From assembly GCA_027625915.1 (NCBI GenBank), contig JANTQA010000015.1, positions 10,755,001 to 10,819,000 on the forward strand: 64,000 nucleotides of DNA, read 5' to 3'. This document shows, in pieces, positions 1 to 11,068 of this stretch. The stretch comes from Anaeramoeba flamelloides (taxonomy: Eukaryota; Metamonada; Anaeramoebidae). The notes beneath the pieces were generated by a model that did not search any database, was not told the DNA's origin, and worked only from the letters and a program-made list of their open reading frames with translations. The stretch's first letter is position 1. Each line of letters begins with the position of its first letter. The position numbers and the translations under genes are program-made.

Positions 1-225
1 TATACCCCTCGGGATATCAAAACATTCAGGGTAGTACCCTGAATGTTTTTGTATTCTACAATCTAAATTCCATCATTTCAAGTTTTTTTTAAGTGATTAC
101 AGTCTTATATTGAGCAATAAAAATATTTTTTCTTTTCACTTCTTTTTCTGATCTTGGCTTTAAATTATATTTTTTTCTTTTCCTTTTTAAAAAAAACAAA
201 AGCTGTATTATAAGTAATAATCTTG

Positions 226-850
226 CCTTCATTATCGATCTAAAGACAAAATTCCTAAAAATAAATTTAGGGTTTCAGAAAAGTGCTGTAGAGTGCCAAG
301 GTTTTTTTTTGATTTCTTAAATTAAAAAAAAAACTAACGGCCTTTTCATGAGGTTTTCTGTTTTATATTACCCGGTGTTCTAGGTTTTTTTGAGGTTTTC
401 TATTTTATTTGTCAAGTGTTCTATTGATTTTCGTTAGGTTTTTTTTAATTTTTGAAATAAACCGAAAATTTTAATAAATTTTCGGTTTATTTCTAAAGTA
501 AAAAAAAACCTCGAACACTTCTAAATAAATAGAAAACTCGAAAAAACCTAACGAAAATCTATTGATTTTCAAAATAAACATAAAACTCAAGAAAGCCGAA
601 CGAAAGTGCCAAGGAGGTTGTTGTTAATTTTTGAAATAAACTGATAATTTTTGAAATTTTAGGTTTATTTCTCAAATTAAAAAAAACTTAACGTCAAGTG
701 CCTAGGTTTTCCAGAATTCAAAAGAATAGAGAAAAATCTTTGATTTTACTCAATTCTTTTAAATTCTGGAAAACCTAACGGCTTACATGAAGTAATTTTG
801 TTGTTTAGCTTCTCTTCTCTAATAATAAAAAAAAAAAAGACAAAAAAAAG
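226..850 (+). mobile_element. LINE 3' end with hairpin array
   Basis: A short relic of the LINE coding end (about 245-275, like the sequence before the arrays at 11.6 and 44.1 kb) is followed by GTGCTGTAGAGTGCC and then nested inverted repeats from about 300 to 788. One fold-back pairs the CCGAAAATTT and AAATTTTCGG strands around 470-490. Another pairs TTTTCCAGAATTC (707-719) with AATTCTGGAAAA near 765-775. The block closes with CCTAACGGC at 774-782 and an A-rich tail follows. The boundaries match the arrays elsewhere in the window. No coding capacity remains. The LINE assignment rests on the better preserved copies at 20.4 and 40.3 kb. Confidence 0.6.
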
Positions 851-1130
851 AAAAGTTTTTGTTAATTAATTTGTTTTACTATTTTTGCCAATTAATAAAC
901 CAATTTTTAAATGTAATTAATTTTAAAAATATTAAATAAAAAAAAAAAACAAGAGAAAGAAACGTAAAATTATAAAAAAAGGAAAGAAAAAAAAAAAGGG
1001 AATTAAAAGCAAAAGAAAATAGGATAAAAAGTAAAAGTATAAGAAAATAGAAATCAAAATCAAAAAGAAGAAGAAAGAAGAAGAAGATAAAGTATAATAT
1101 TCGATTCAATTAAACCCCAAATGATGGTTA

Positions 1131-4100
1131 CTAATTAATGTCTGATGATGTAGATTGAAATTGAATTGTATTTGAACTTGTCATTGAACTTGTTTGTGAA
1201 CTCGAATTGTCATCATTAGGCTTTTCGCTAGATTTAACATCTGATAAGGGAACACCATTTTCACTGGAATTGTTCGATTCGAAAACTTCGTTTATTGAAA
1301 CTTTCGACTTTGGTCTTTTATTTGACTTTTTTTTTCGAAAGGCAAAGAATAATACAAGGCATAAGGCAACAAAGCCAATGCTGCCAAATACGGATCCATA
1401 AATAATAACGAGGTTATTTTCATTTTTATTGTCGCTATTGTTGCCATTGCCATCGTTATCGTCATCGTCATCGTCATCGTCATCATTGTCGGAATCATTG
1501 TTACTATTTTCTGTGTATATTGTCAATTTGAAGGTGCCAGTGGCGGGGGCATTCTGGCCGCAGTCGTCGTGGGCTGTAACGGTGATTTGGAAGGTCTCGT
1601 TCATTGCGTTTGCGTTTCCACTGAATTTTCTTGTTGCAGGATCAAATTCGAGCCACCCAGGCAAATCGTCGCCACTCTCTAAGGCTGCCTCATAAGTCAA
1701 TGTTCCGTTCTCTGGGTCTTCGAATGTGTCTGGCGCAAAGACGTACTCAAAATCGCTTTGGGATTCAAATTCTTGGTCCGCAAGTGCGATGGCCAGGGAT
1801 GGCGGGCTGTCACTTGATTGGAAAAAAAAGCTACTTTGGATGCTCTCGTTGCAATCGTCCCTTGCAGTCACAACGATTTGGATGGATTGCGAACAGTGGT
1901 GTGCATCGAAATGGAATGTTCGCATGCCGGGATCAAAATGGATCCAAGAGGGGAGCTCATTGTCGTCGGGATCCCTGGCGGTGTAGGTAAGGTTGATCCC
2001 TGTAAAGTCGTCTTCGGGGAATTGGTAGGAGTGGGCCTGCGTCGATTGGATTGTTTGGTTTTGCAGATCGTTATTTTTGGCGATCGGCACGCCGTTGGCT
2101 GTGAAAAGGAATTCGCCCGAGGCGGTCTTATTGCAGCGATCGCTGGCGGTGATGAGGATGGCCTTGCTAAACTTGCATGAATCCTCGGGTGTTGTGCCGT
2201 TAAAGAGGAAATCCGTGGGGAAAAAGTTTAGCCAATTTGGAAGCCTTGCGCCATCCTTGCGCATGGCCTTTAAATCCAATTCCTCGCCCTCGGGGTCATC
2301 AAAGACCTTGTCGCCGAATGAGTACATAAATTCGGTGCTGTGGTTGTATGCCTGATCTTCCAAGTCGCCCACAAGCGCCGGTGGCCTATTAAAATTCGTG
2401 ATCGTAAACTGCAGGGCGCCTGAATCAAGGCATCCGTCACTGGCTGTTAGATCGATCAGGTACTCAACGTCACACTCGGTGGGCGGCAGCCCCGTGCTCT
2501 CGTTGGAATGGAATTCACGCGATGTGGAATTCTGTTCGAAATGGATCCAATCGGGCAAACTCGCGGCTCCATTCAGGGTTGAAGAGTACGTCAATTGTTG
2601 GTTCTCGTCTTCATCATAAAAGGTGCCTTGAGCAAAGCTCCACGAAAAGGCCTCCGTGTTGTTGATCGTAAGGCCACTGATCGTCTTATTGATCTGCGGT
2701 TGGCTGTTCACAATTGCAACTTGGAAAACTGTGGAGTTTTTGTTGTTGCACTGATCACTTGCAACGATTTTGATTCGGAGGCTTGTTTCGGTTTGGCAAA
2801 CGCCCGAGGTATCATATTCAAAGGTTGCCACATCGGCGTCGTCTGGGAACGTTATCCATGGTGGCAATTCGCTCCCGTCTTCTTGTGCAGCGTTATAATA
2901 GACGGTCTCTGTGACTTCGGAATGTGTAAAGGTCCCGTTGAATTCGAAGGTGCCATTTTGGGGGAGTGCCAAATCCATTTGAGCAAACCCATCATCGTCA
3001 TAAGCAATTCCCCCACTTGTGTCCTCGAGATAAAGACTGCCTCGGACGCCACAATCTTGATTTCCATCATGACTATCAGTGGTTTGGAATGTGAACGACA
3101 GGTACCCACTTTCCTTTTGATAGTAAGCCATGGGCTTAGTTTGATCGCCGGATGGTTCGCCGTTTAGTATGCCGCTGGTTGTTTTGTCATAAATGGCCAC
3201 ATTACCTTCTGAATCGAAATCTCGTACACGCACATCGAAATAATTAGGGTCCTGTTGTGAGAAATCGGTATACACAACTGTGAATCCATCATTGCCACGA
3301 ACAACTACTTGTGAGTCACTCGTCTTTGTTGTGCCATAATTTGCAATGCCCTCATCACTTTCAGACGCCCCATCTACGCCGCTAAAGATCTTGTATTTAA
3401 CGTCCCAATTATCGGTGTCTATTTGGTGGGTCCAAGAGACAACAAATTTGTTTTCTAAATTGTAACACGAAACGGAAGGCTGCCAACTGATCAAACTTTC
3501 GCTGGTGATATTTGAATTGACAACAAAGGCATTGCTTGCATGGTTCCAGATGGCATAGTCTATTTGTACCTCGCTGGTGCTAATTGCGTTTTGTAGCTCC
3601 CAAACAATAACAATGTTATTATTTGTTAGCGTGCACATCTCGGGTAAATAATGGTGATAGCCTTGCGTTGGTGGTATTAGTGTTTTTGGTGTCGCTTCAT
3701 TAAGATCAGAATCATACGTCCGAAGATAAAGCCTTTTCTCAGAGTTGTCCACTTCAACCCACGAGACAACGACAATGTCATTGCTGTCGATTGTAATGTC
3801 AACAGAATTTTCAGTGCTACTTGTACTAGAAACAGTTTCTTGTGCTTCCCCACATGAAGTGTATAAACACTTCCGAAGATAAGTGTTCACCGAATTGTCA
3901 TCAGCATAAACTACAAATATTTCATCTTTTGAATTTACTTCAATTCTTGGGTGCTTACAATTGTCACAACCGTCGTCAACACGAATGTGAGATTTTGAGG
4001 TCTCACCTTCAAACACATTCATATAAATTCCTATTTTTGTTTTGTTTTGTTTTTGTTTTGGGTTTTGTTTTGTTAAATTTTTTGGATCAGCGATTTTTGG

Positions 4101-4396
4101 AAGGTGGGAATAAAAATACCATTTGAATCGTAGTTGTAAACATACGCAACATACCCATTCGACAAAATAGCAACATCGGGTTGATCTTGTGTTTGCTCCC
4201 GGTCAATCGTATTTACTAGATAATTATTGGTTTGGCTTTCGTAACATTCAAAATTTAAAACTATTTATCACAAGAAAAGAAAAAATCAAAGTTAAAGTGG
4301 GAGAATTCTTTGAGGGGCTGTGTTGTGTAAATTAAAAAAAATACCTTGTGGAAGAAACAAATAGAAAATGAAAAAAAGGGTAATCAATTTTTTCAT
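1131..4396 (-). CDS. Type I membrane protein with dystroglycan-type cadherin-like (CADG) repeats
   Basis: Three exons: 4396-4345, 4260-4120 and 4030-1131, joined by 84- and 89-nt GT-AG introns, both in phase 1; about 1,030 aa. Exon 1 encodes only a signal peptide (MKKLITLFFIFYLFLPQ). Exon 2 begins a roughly 330-residue beta-rich region with repeats of the type QPDVAILSNGYVAYVYN, likely a propeller-like ectodomain. It is followed by five tandem CADG/He_PIG-like modules, each with an LPxWIxF strand and most with an ASDxC or ARDDC motif. Next come an acidic Asn/Asp run, one transmembrane helix (LVIIYGSVFGSIGFVALCLV), a basic stop-transfer KKK and a Ser/Thr-rich cytoplasmic tail ending SSDIN. Inference: a cell-surface adhesion or receptor protein; ligand unknown. 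The coding part is far richer in G+C than its surroundings. ATG at 4396 was chosen because it starts the signal peptide. Confidence 0.85.
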
Positions 4397-5555
4397 TTGT
4401 AAATTAGAGAAAACTTTTGAAAAAAATGAGTTGAAAATGAGATGTTTTTTTGTTATTTTAGATTTCTCTTGAACCACAGACTCTTTGTTGTTTTTACAGC
4501 CGTTTTATCATAAAAAGTAAATATCGATTTTATGCAAGTTTTTTAATGATAAAAATACTTTTCTATTTTTAGCTGTTTTTTAATTTTTGACTTTTGTAGT
4601 TTTTTTTTTGGGATAAAAAGGTTATTTATTTTTTTTAGAAAAATGTATGTGTAATCCAAACACTTAAAAAGAAGAAACATTTTTTCCTGATTATAGTTAA
4701 AAAAAATTTAAAAAATGGAAATTTTTTTAACATTTTTTTTTTTTAAAAAATAATTATCAATTCCAAAATAAAAATTGAGGACTGAGTAATTTGTGCGTTC
4801 AACTTGAATCATTTTCTATTCAGTGAAAAAGGCATAATTGTCAAAATTAATTTTCTACAATTATGTCCCAAAAATAGAAAAAATTTCAATCCAAATTTAA
4901 TTGAAGTGACATTGTTGAACATCGTGTTCTTTTTAAAATATCAACAAGTTGTTTTTTTTAAATCTATTTTTGGAAAATTTCAAAAAACAGTTTCAATAAA
5001 AACATTTAACTTTTTTCTTACTTTTTGAAGGTGTTGAAAGTTGGTTGATCTTTCTGATTGGTAGTTCAATTCAAACACTTCTATTGTTAGATCACACTTA
5101 TTTCTTAAAAAACAACTTGGACAACATTTAAATACTAATTCTGGAAAAAATTTTAACTTTTATTTGCTGAAGCAAAGAGTGTTTTTGAAAGAAATAGACT
5201 GTAATTTGTATCTGTCTTTTATGATTTCATTTTTTTAATCTTTTACACATTAGGGAACTGAAGCATGCTACTCTGAAATCCAGATCTCAGAATTACCAAA
5301 ACAGATATCTCAACTGAAATTTTCACCCTGTTAATTATAAAAACTAGTCACAGTTTAAACTTTTTAGTTCTTAATATTTTCTGATAAAGTTTAATGTTGG
5401 TTACCATTGCAAAACCCAAAATATTTGTTATATTCTACTTTACAAACTTCTTTATTAGAAGTATTTGAGTTTATTGGAAGAAAATTTTTAAAGATACAAT
5501 CGTTTATAACTATTTTAGGACTACATTCCCACCCTTGAGGGGTTTGAGTAATTGT
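4397..5555. other. Gene-free AT-rich stretch
   Basis: Upstream flank of the CADG gene. I see homopolymer A/T runs and short overlapping open frames without family resemblance. The part at about 5,140-5,240 weakly resembles 22,590-22,720 and 41,400-41,510, a decayed dispersed repeat. No RNA gene or promoter motif can be supported. Confidence 0.4.
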
Positions 5556-5559
5556 ATGA

Positions 5560-6010
5560 TTTCACTTTCACTTCTCACAAAAAATTTTCACACAGAAGAA
5601 ATTGGAAAAAAAAAAAAACATTTTTTGTCATCTTTACTTTTTCATGAAGAAAGTTTTTTCAATCTTTTTCAATGATAAGGAAAATTGAAAATAACCGTTT
5701 TGGAAAAAAAGTGGAATTGTAAAAAAAGCGAAACACAGTTTTTAATTGGTAACCTTACTGCTAATAATAAAAAGTAAAATCAATAAAAAAAAGAAACCAA
5801 TTAACTTCAAATAATAACCCATTATATTATTTTCAATCAATCCAACAAATATAATTTAAATCTACTTTCATATCGAAATTGTTATAATGGTTTTGGAGAT
5901 CTCGAAAATAGTCAATTTTTTGAACAAATTATTAATAATTGATCAATCAAAGAAAAAGCCGAGACCAAAAGAGAGTATTAAAAAAACTGTTATTGTGGCG
6001 AACACTTCAT
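5560..6010 (+). repeat. Dispersed repeat family F, copy 1
   Basis: The stretch around 5,800-5,990 (for example TTAACTTCAAATAATAA and GGTTTTGGAGATCTC...AAAATAGTCAATTTTTT) returns in reverse complement at 24,090-24,330. Looser similarity extends about 200 nt further on the 5' side. No terminal repeats or coding frame were recognised, so the class is unknown. Confidence 0.55.
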
Positions 6011-6019
6011 TTTTACTTT

Positions 6020-6880
6020 ATTTATTTATTTATTCTTTTTTTCATTGATCATATTTTTCATTTTCAGTAATGTTCCCAATTAAAAAAACGGGTTTCACTT
6101 TTTTTCCACAAAGGGAACAAAAAAAATAATTGCAAAAAATGGCTTTTGGGAATTTTCAAGTGCATTTCAAATTTGAGAACATTTCAAACTTGTAAAAGTA
6201 AATGTAAAAAATATGTAGAACAGCTCAAGAAAATAGTGTGAGTTCAGAAAGTTGAAATGGAAATTCTATAATATTAAAATTAAAATTTGGCATGATCTAA
6301 CCAAGTCAAGAATTGTGAAAATTGTTGAAATTGTGAAAATTTCACATTTTTTCGAAAAGAAATTCTCCTTGGACAAATATTATTTTGATCACATAACTCT
6401 TTTAAAGGTGACTTTATATATTATTTCACTGTTTTCACCTAAAAACGTCGTTTTTAAGAATTAGATCGAACAAAATTGTGTCTTCATTTTTTTTTTAATT
6501 CCCTAAGATTCTTCTCTATCTAACATAGGTTGGAGGTAAAAAAATCCAAGAATGGAATACATAGATACAAATTCAATCTATTTCTTTGGAAAAATATCTT
6601 TCAAAAGGGAACTTCAGTTAAATGAAGTGAAAAACAATTTTCGTTTCTTTTTTTTTTTTTTAACTGTTTATGGCCGCGATTGAATCATGGCCTATTGTCT
6701 TTGCATGGAAGCAGTTATTTAAGAACTTATCTATAGGTTTGACCATGTATTTGTAATTTATGTTTGCTAGGAGAGTATAAGTATTTTTTTCAAAATTCCC
6801 ATTTCTTTTTTTTTTTACATTTCTTTTTCTATTGTTCTTTTCTTTTTTTTATAAGACAATTTGAAAAAAAAAACTAATTT
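6020..6880. other. Gene-free AT-rich stretch
   Basis: Only homopolymer runs and a short unsupported open frame (6,252-6,464) are present. Nothing here resembles a conserved gene or RNA. Confidence 0.4.
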
Positions 6881-6884
6881 TTAA

Positions 6885-7644
6885 GGGATTAGCGCCTACC
6901 AAGGAGAAGCCTAAGATAAAAGTAAATTGTTATTGGGCCTAACCAAATTAGTGCTCCATGGTTCAAATATCTCTAAAAAATCGATTAGTCAAGTAGTAAT
7001 ATTTGTTGATCTCATCAATTAAAAATGATCTATGTATTAGTAAAAAACCCTAACAATTTCAGAATAAAATCTGCATTTGGCCATAAATTTAAAGGTTGAA
7101 TTATCAATATATAGACTCCAAAGTCACAAAATATCTTTCTTAAATTTGTGGAGAAATGTAGATTAGTTACTAAAAAATTCATTTTTTTTTAAAAAGTAAA
7201 TAATTAACCGAATAAATTTTTTTGACTAATTATTTCTCAAATCATGCAAATATATTGATGCTACAAGAACCTTTATCAAAAGCAAACTAAAATAATCAGT
7301 CTTTGTGCTTTTATGTTGATGATTATTGAGTTAATCTTTGAAAATTCAAAAATTCTTAAAATAGTTACTTTTGGAAGTTCTAAAAACTGAATTATTAAAT
7401 ACCAGAATACTTTATTTTTGGTTTCTATTTTTAGATTTGTCAAAGGAATTAAAAAAAATTTTTTCAAAATGAAACTTTTTTAATTGTGATCATTAGTAAA
7501 AAATGTAATAATTTATTGTGCAATAAGATTTATAATAGTTTTTTTAGAGTCACAGAAACTATTTGAGCCATGGTGCACTAATATCATTTACACCCAATTA
7601 CAACATACTTTCATTATAGAGAAATCTAGGGTGACGCTAATCCC
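6885..7644. mobile_element. TTAA-flanked TIR element, 760 bp, non-autonomous
   Basis: The element begins GGGATTAGCGCCTA and ends, on the other strand, GGGATTAGCGTCACCCTAG. Both ends are bounded by TTAA (6881-6884 and 7645-7648), as expected for a four-base TTAA target duplication. The inverted similarity continues inward: both arms carry a form of ATTAGTGC(T/A)CCATGG(T/C)TCAAATA. There is no transposase frame, so this is a MITE-like derivative. Related decayed pieces lie at 12,255-12,560, 25,790-26,090 and 61,071-61,393. The TTAA target suggests a piggyBac-type mechanism, but the terminal GGG is not the usual CCC, so the superfamily is an inference. Confidence 0.7.
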
Positions 7645-7659
7645 TTAAATCCCGAAATT

Positions 7660-8545
7660 TACTTATAGAAAATTGGAAACATTGTAATTCCTTATAATAC
7701 TAATTCACCTACCATCTTAAAAAATCTTATTTTCAACAATTTTATTTTCCCTAAGAAATTAGAAAAATTTTGAATCGATTATCCATTTAAAGGTGTGTCA
7801 ATAATTTTTTTCACATTTTTTTTATTTTTGAAATTTATAGTTTTTTCAGGTATTTCTTTTATGAATATCAACTTTCATACGGTTTTTATTATTTCTATCC
7901 TTTTGAAACATGCTTATGTTAGTTGATTCTTAAAAAAAAGCACAATTTTTCTTTTTTGATATGGCATAGTTTGAATAAAATTGAGTTTATTTGAAAAAAG
8001 AATTTTGAAAACAAAAATGTAAAAAATGGTTTTAGTCAAGAAATAATAATTAGTAATGTGGCAAGAAATCAAGATAATATCCTGTTTAGATTCAAACATC
8101 TTAGAAAATAAAGAAACAAATCTTCGAAAATAGGCTTTAGGATGATATTGGATTTTTTTTACATTCTTGATTTCAACAAATTTCTCTTAAAAGATGAACT
8201 TTCTTCTTTAATCTTCAAAAAAGAAAATACTTATTTAAAACGAACACCTTCTCGGGTCTATTTTATCGCTTTATTCCATGATTAATTAAAAGTATTACCA
8301 TAAACACTTTTCAAGATCCAAAACATAATTTAATAAAACTTAAAAATTTAATAAAAACAAACGTTCAAAAAATTTGAAAAATCAACGATTAAACTCTGGT
8401 TTATTTTGGGTTCGCTTTCTTGATACACTGATAGTACGAACTGTATTTTGGTTTCAAAGTTTCAATATCCCATGACACTCAAAAAATCATTTTTGGTCTT
8501 GTTATCGCAATTAAAAATTTTCAAAATGCTAAAATGTATCTACTT
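7660..8545 (+). repeat. Dispersed repeat family C, copy 1
   Basis: This block aligns by eye with 20,860-22,500, with 60,440-61,050, with both sides of the kinase intron insertion (29,340-29,990 and 31,250-31,410) and, inverted, with 53,740-54,200. Shared landmarks include AACACCTTCTC, TTTCAAAGTTTCAATATC and the right boundary AAATGTATCTACTT. A short open frame on the minus strand at 7,914-8,099 lies inside the repeat and is not conserved. No terminal repeats or transposase were recognised. Confidence 0.6.
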
Positions 8546-8718
8546 TAAAAAAAAAAATCTTTTTGAAATTGAGAATCTTTGAAACTTTTTTTTTTAAATA
8601 TATTTTTTTTCATAGAGAATCTAATAAAGTTTTTTTTATAATTGAATTTTTATGGATTTATTATCTTTATTTGAAAAAATGATTTTTTTATCTGAGCAGA
8701 GATTATTTGAATTATTAA

Positions 8719-8897
8719 GGGACTAGTCTCTATTATTATTATTTTTTTTTTGACCAATTTTTAAAATAAGGTTTCCTTATTTTTAAATCTGTTTAATATT
8801 GCAAATAAACAGGAGCTTTCTAATCGAAGTAATGGTCAAAATTTTTTTTCAATCTCTGTTAAATTTTGGTAAAAAAAATATAATAGAGATTAGCCCC
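8719..8897. mobile_element. TTAA-flanked MITE, 179 bp
   Basis: The left end reads GGGACTAGTCTCTATTAT and the right end, on the other strand, GGGGCTAATCTCTATTAT, with TTAA on both sides (8715-8718 and 8898-8901). The arms stay complementary for about 50 nt, so the element is nearly a full palindrome. Its termini resemble those of the 760-bp element at 6,885, which suggests the same transposase mobilised both. Confidence 0.75.
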
Positions 8898-8901
8898 TTA
8901 A

Positions 8902-9627
8902 ACAATTGTATTGATTTTAATATAAAGAAACTTTGTTAATTACTTGATTTTTAGTATTCATTTGGATTATATACAAAATAAAAAAAGAATACTAACCTAT
9001 TAAATATTCTCATATTGGATCAAAGTATACCCTGTAATTATATTGATAAAAAAATGAATTATTTGTATTTATCTGTTGCCTTAAATCAGAATTTGTCTTG
9101 GAAATTGAAAAATTAAAAAAGAAATCGAAATTATTCCATGCTAGACAGATATAACTTTTCACGACAATTAAAAAACCAAAATCCTTTGAGAGAATTTGTA
9201 AAACAAAAGTAATAAAAAAAATTGCTTTTTTTTAAAAAAAATAAAGAAAAAAATATTTACAATTTTTTTGCTTATATTAAACTTAATTTAGAGTTAGTTC
9301 CAATTTTAGAAGAATTAATTCCTCAATAATTTTAATTTCACCCTTTTAATAAGATGTTAACCATAAAAAAAAAAAAAAAAAAAAATGTAAAAATTAAAAA
9401 TTTGTGTTTCAATAATTCAAAATTATGTTGAATATATTGTTAAAGTAAATTTAATTGTAAAATCATAGTAAAAAAAAAAAAATTTAAATAAAATTCTAAA
9501 TTAACAGAAATTTTGATAAAAATTTTATCTTAAAAATTAAGAACACTTTTTATTTATTTTTTTATTGTTTTTAATTATCTTAACGATAATTATAAATAAA
9601 TAAATAAACGATTATTAATATATTATT
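8902..9627. other. Gene-free AT-rich stretch, 3' flank of NAP1
   Basis: Poly-A and poly-T runs dominate, including about 20 A at 9,364-9,384. No gene, RNA or repeat family is recognisable. Confidence 0.4.
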
Positions 9628-10515
9628 TTAATTTTGATAATCATTCCCAGACGAAAGAGTATACGCCGAATAAGAAGAACCAGTATTCGACTCAGAGCCA
9701 GAAGAAATATACGAAGAACCACCCGAAGAAGAATTACTTAGAATATCATCAAGTGAAAGAGCCTCACCAGAAAAATAAAGAACTGCCATTGGAACTATAG
9801 TTTCTTTAAATAAATTACCCAATTGGAAATCAGCTTCTAATTGGGTTTGTATTTGGAGCATTCTTTCTTCAGTATCATTTTGGGAGATTGTTAAACTGTT
9901 GAAAAAATGGAAAAAACTGTTACAAGGTTTATATTTGCGATATGTTTTACACTTACCTGTTGAAATAATTCTTTTTGTAATTTCTTCAATATTGACGGTC
10001 AGCGCTTGATCTTTTTTCCATTGTATTTTCGTTCCTTCCGTCTTTTCAAGATATAGATTTTTTGTAATTGCAATTTCTTCAGAAAAATGATATGTTTTTG
10101 TTAATATTTTATTTGTGAAATAAGGATTTTCTCCAAAAATGAAATGAAGATGATAACCAAGGTTTTCTTTGAATAATTCGACTTGTATATCTTTTAAACT
10201 TTGGAGCCCATATTCGTCCCTTTCACTGATCAAATTCCGAGTTGATGGATGATGTAATAAAACTGTTAACCAAAACAATGGTATTCCCTTAACTTCTTTT
10301 TGAGTTTTTTCACCTTTAATTATTTTTGATCGTTTATCAAAAAGATATTTCATCTTATGTGAATATTTATATTTTAAATTTCTGATCGCCTTTTGCAATT
10401 CATGTTCAATTAAAGTTGTTTCAAATTGAATCTTTCGAAGCTCTTCTATCCTTGATAAAACAACCGTTGATATACCAGATAGACACGTATTTGAAATCAA
10501 TTCTTGAACATTGAA
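9628..10515 (-). CDS. NAP1-family nucleosome assembly protein (5' end unresolved)
   Basis: An uninterrupted frame of about 295 codons ending in TAA. It carries the NAP fold in order: a long helix (SRIEELRKIQFE, then KMKYLFDKRSKIIKG), the core FWLTVLLHHPSTRNLISERD, the strands NPYFTNKILTKTYHF, GTKIQWK, NSFFHFF, and the closing helix EADFQLGNLFKETIVPMAVL. NAP1 proteins chaperone H2A-H2B and help shuttle and deposit histones. Two oddities. The C-terminus after YFSGEALSLDDIL is a Ser/Gly/Tyr-rich tail of about 40 residues instead of the usual acidic tail. No ATG precedes the conserved region in frame; the frame opens right after an ATTAG acceptor (AG at 10,517-10,516), so a first exon upstream is likely but I could not find it. 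Family assignment is firm; the histone-binding role is inferred from the family. Confidence 0.85.
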   Translation of the reverse strand, partial: FNVQELISNTCLSGISTVVLSRIEELRKIQFETTLIEHELQKAIRNLKYKYSHKMKYLFDKRSKIIKGEKTQKEVKGIPLFWLTVLLHHPSTRNLISERDEYGLQSLKDIQVELFKENLGYHLHFIFGENPYFTNKILTKTYHFSEEIAITKNLYLEKTEGTKIQWKKDQALTVNIEEITKRIISTGKCKTYRKYKPCNSFFHFFNSLTISQNDTEERMLQIQTQLEADFQLGNLFKETIVPMAVLYFSGEALSLDDILSNSSSGGSSYISSGSESNTGSSYSAYTLSSGNDYQN

Positions 10516-11062
10516 CTAATTTTTTTTGTAGTATTTTTTTATATTTATTTTTATTTTTAATTATCAGAATGAAGAATATAAAATTTAGAACAAAAATCGA
10601 CAATTAGAACTTTTTGGTGAATAAAAAAGAGGGAATCTATTGTTTTGTCATGTTTAATCTAACTCATAAAGATTTGCAACTTAATTGATGCTTGGATAAA
10701 TAAAAAAAGCAACAAAATTTTAAAAAAAGTAATCCACATTCTCCAAGAATTATTTATAAAACTGAAATAAAACTTGTTCAAGTAAGAATTTCAATCTATA
10801 AAAGAAGATTGAAACTAATTCGAAAAAAAAATATGGAATTTCTTGTTTTCAAACACATTTCATAAAAATTAATGTTTTGAAAAAAGATTATGAAAATATT
10901 AATTTGGAAATATATATCTGAAAATTATTTAAGGTAAATTGGAATCAATCTAGAGAAAACTTAATAATAAATAGTTCTGGATGGATTGGTCAGGAATATT
11001 GAAAAACTATTAGATATAATAATATAAACAAATAACCATGTCATAAAGTCTCATAGAGCATA
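10516..11062. other. Upstream region of NAP1, possible missing exon
   Basis: The first NAP1 exon should lie in or beyond this stretch on the minus strand, but I found no convincing ATG-donor pair. At about 10,930-11,060 on the plus strand the sequence may be decayed LINE coding DNA leading into the hairpin at 11,069. Confidence 0.3.
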
Positions 11063-11068
11063 TACGTT

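Noticed and set aside
1429-3167. Several plus-strand open frames of 85-190 codons opposite the CADG gene
   Set aside because: They are shadows of the GC-richer minus-strand coding region and show no domain.
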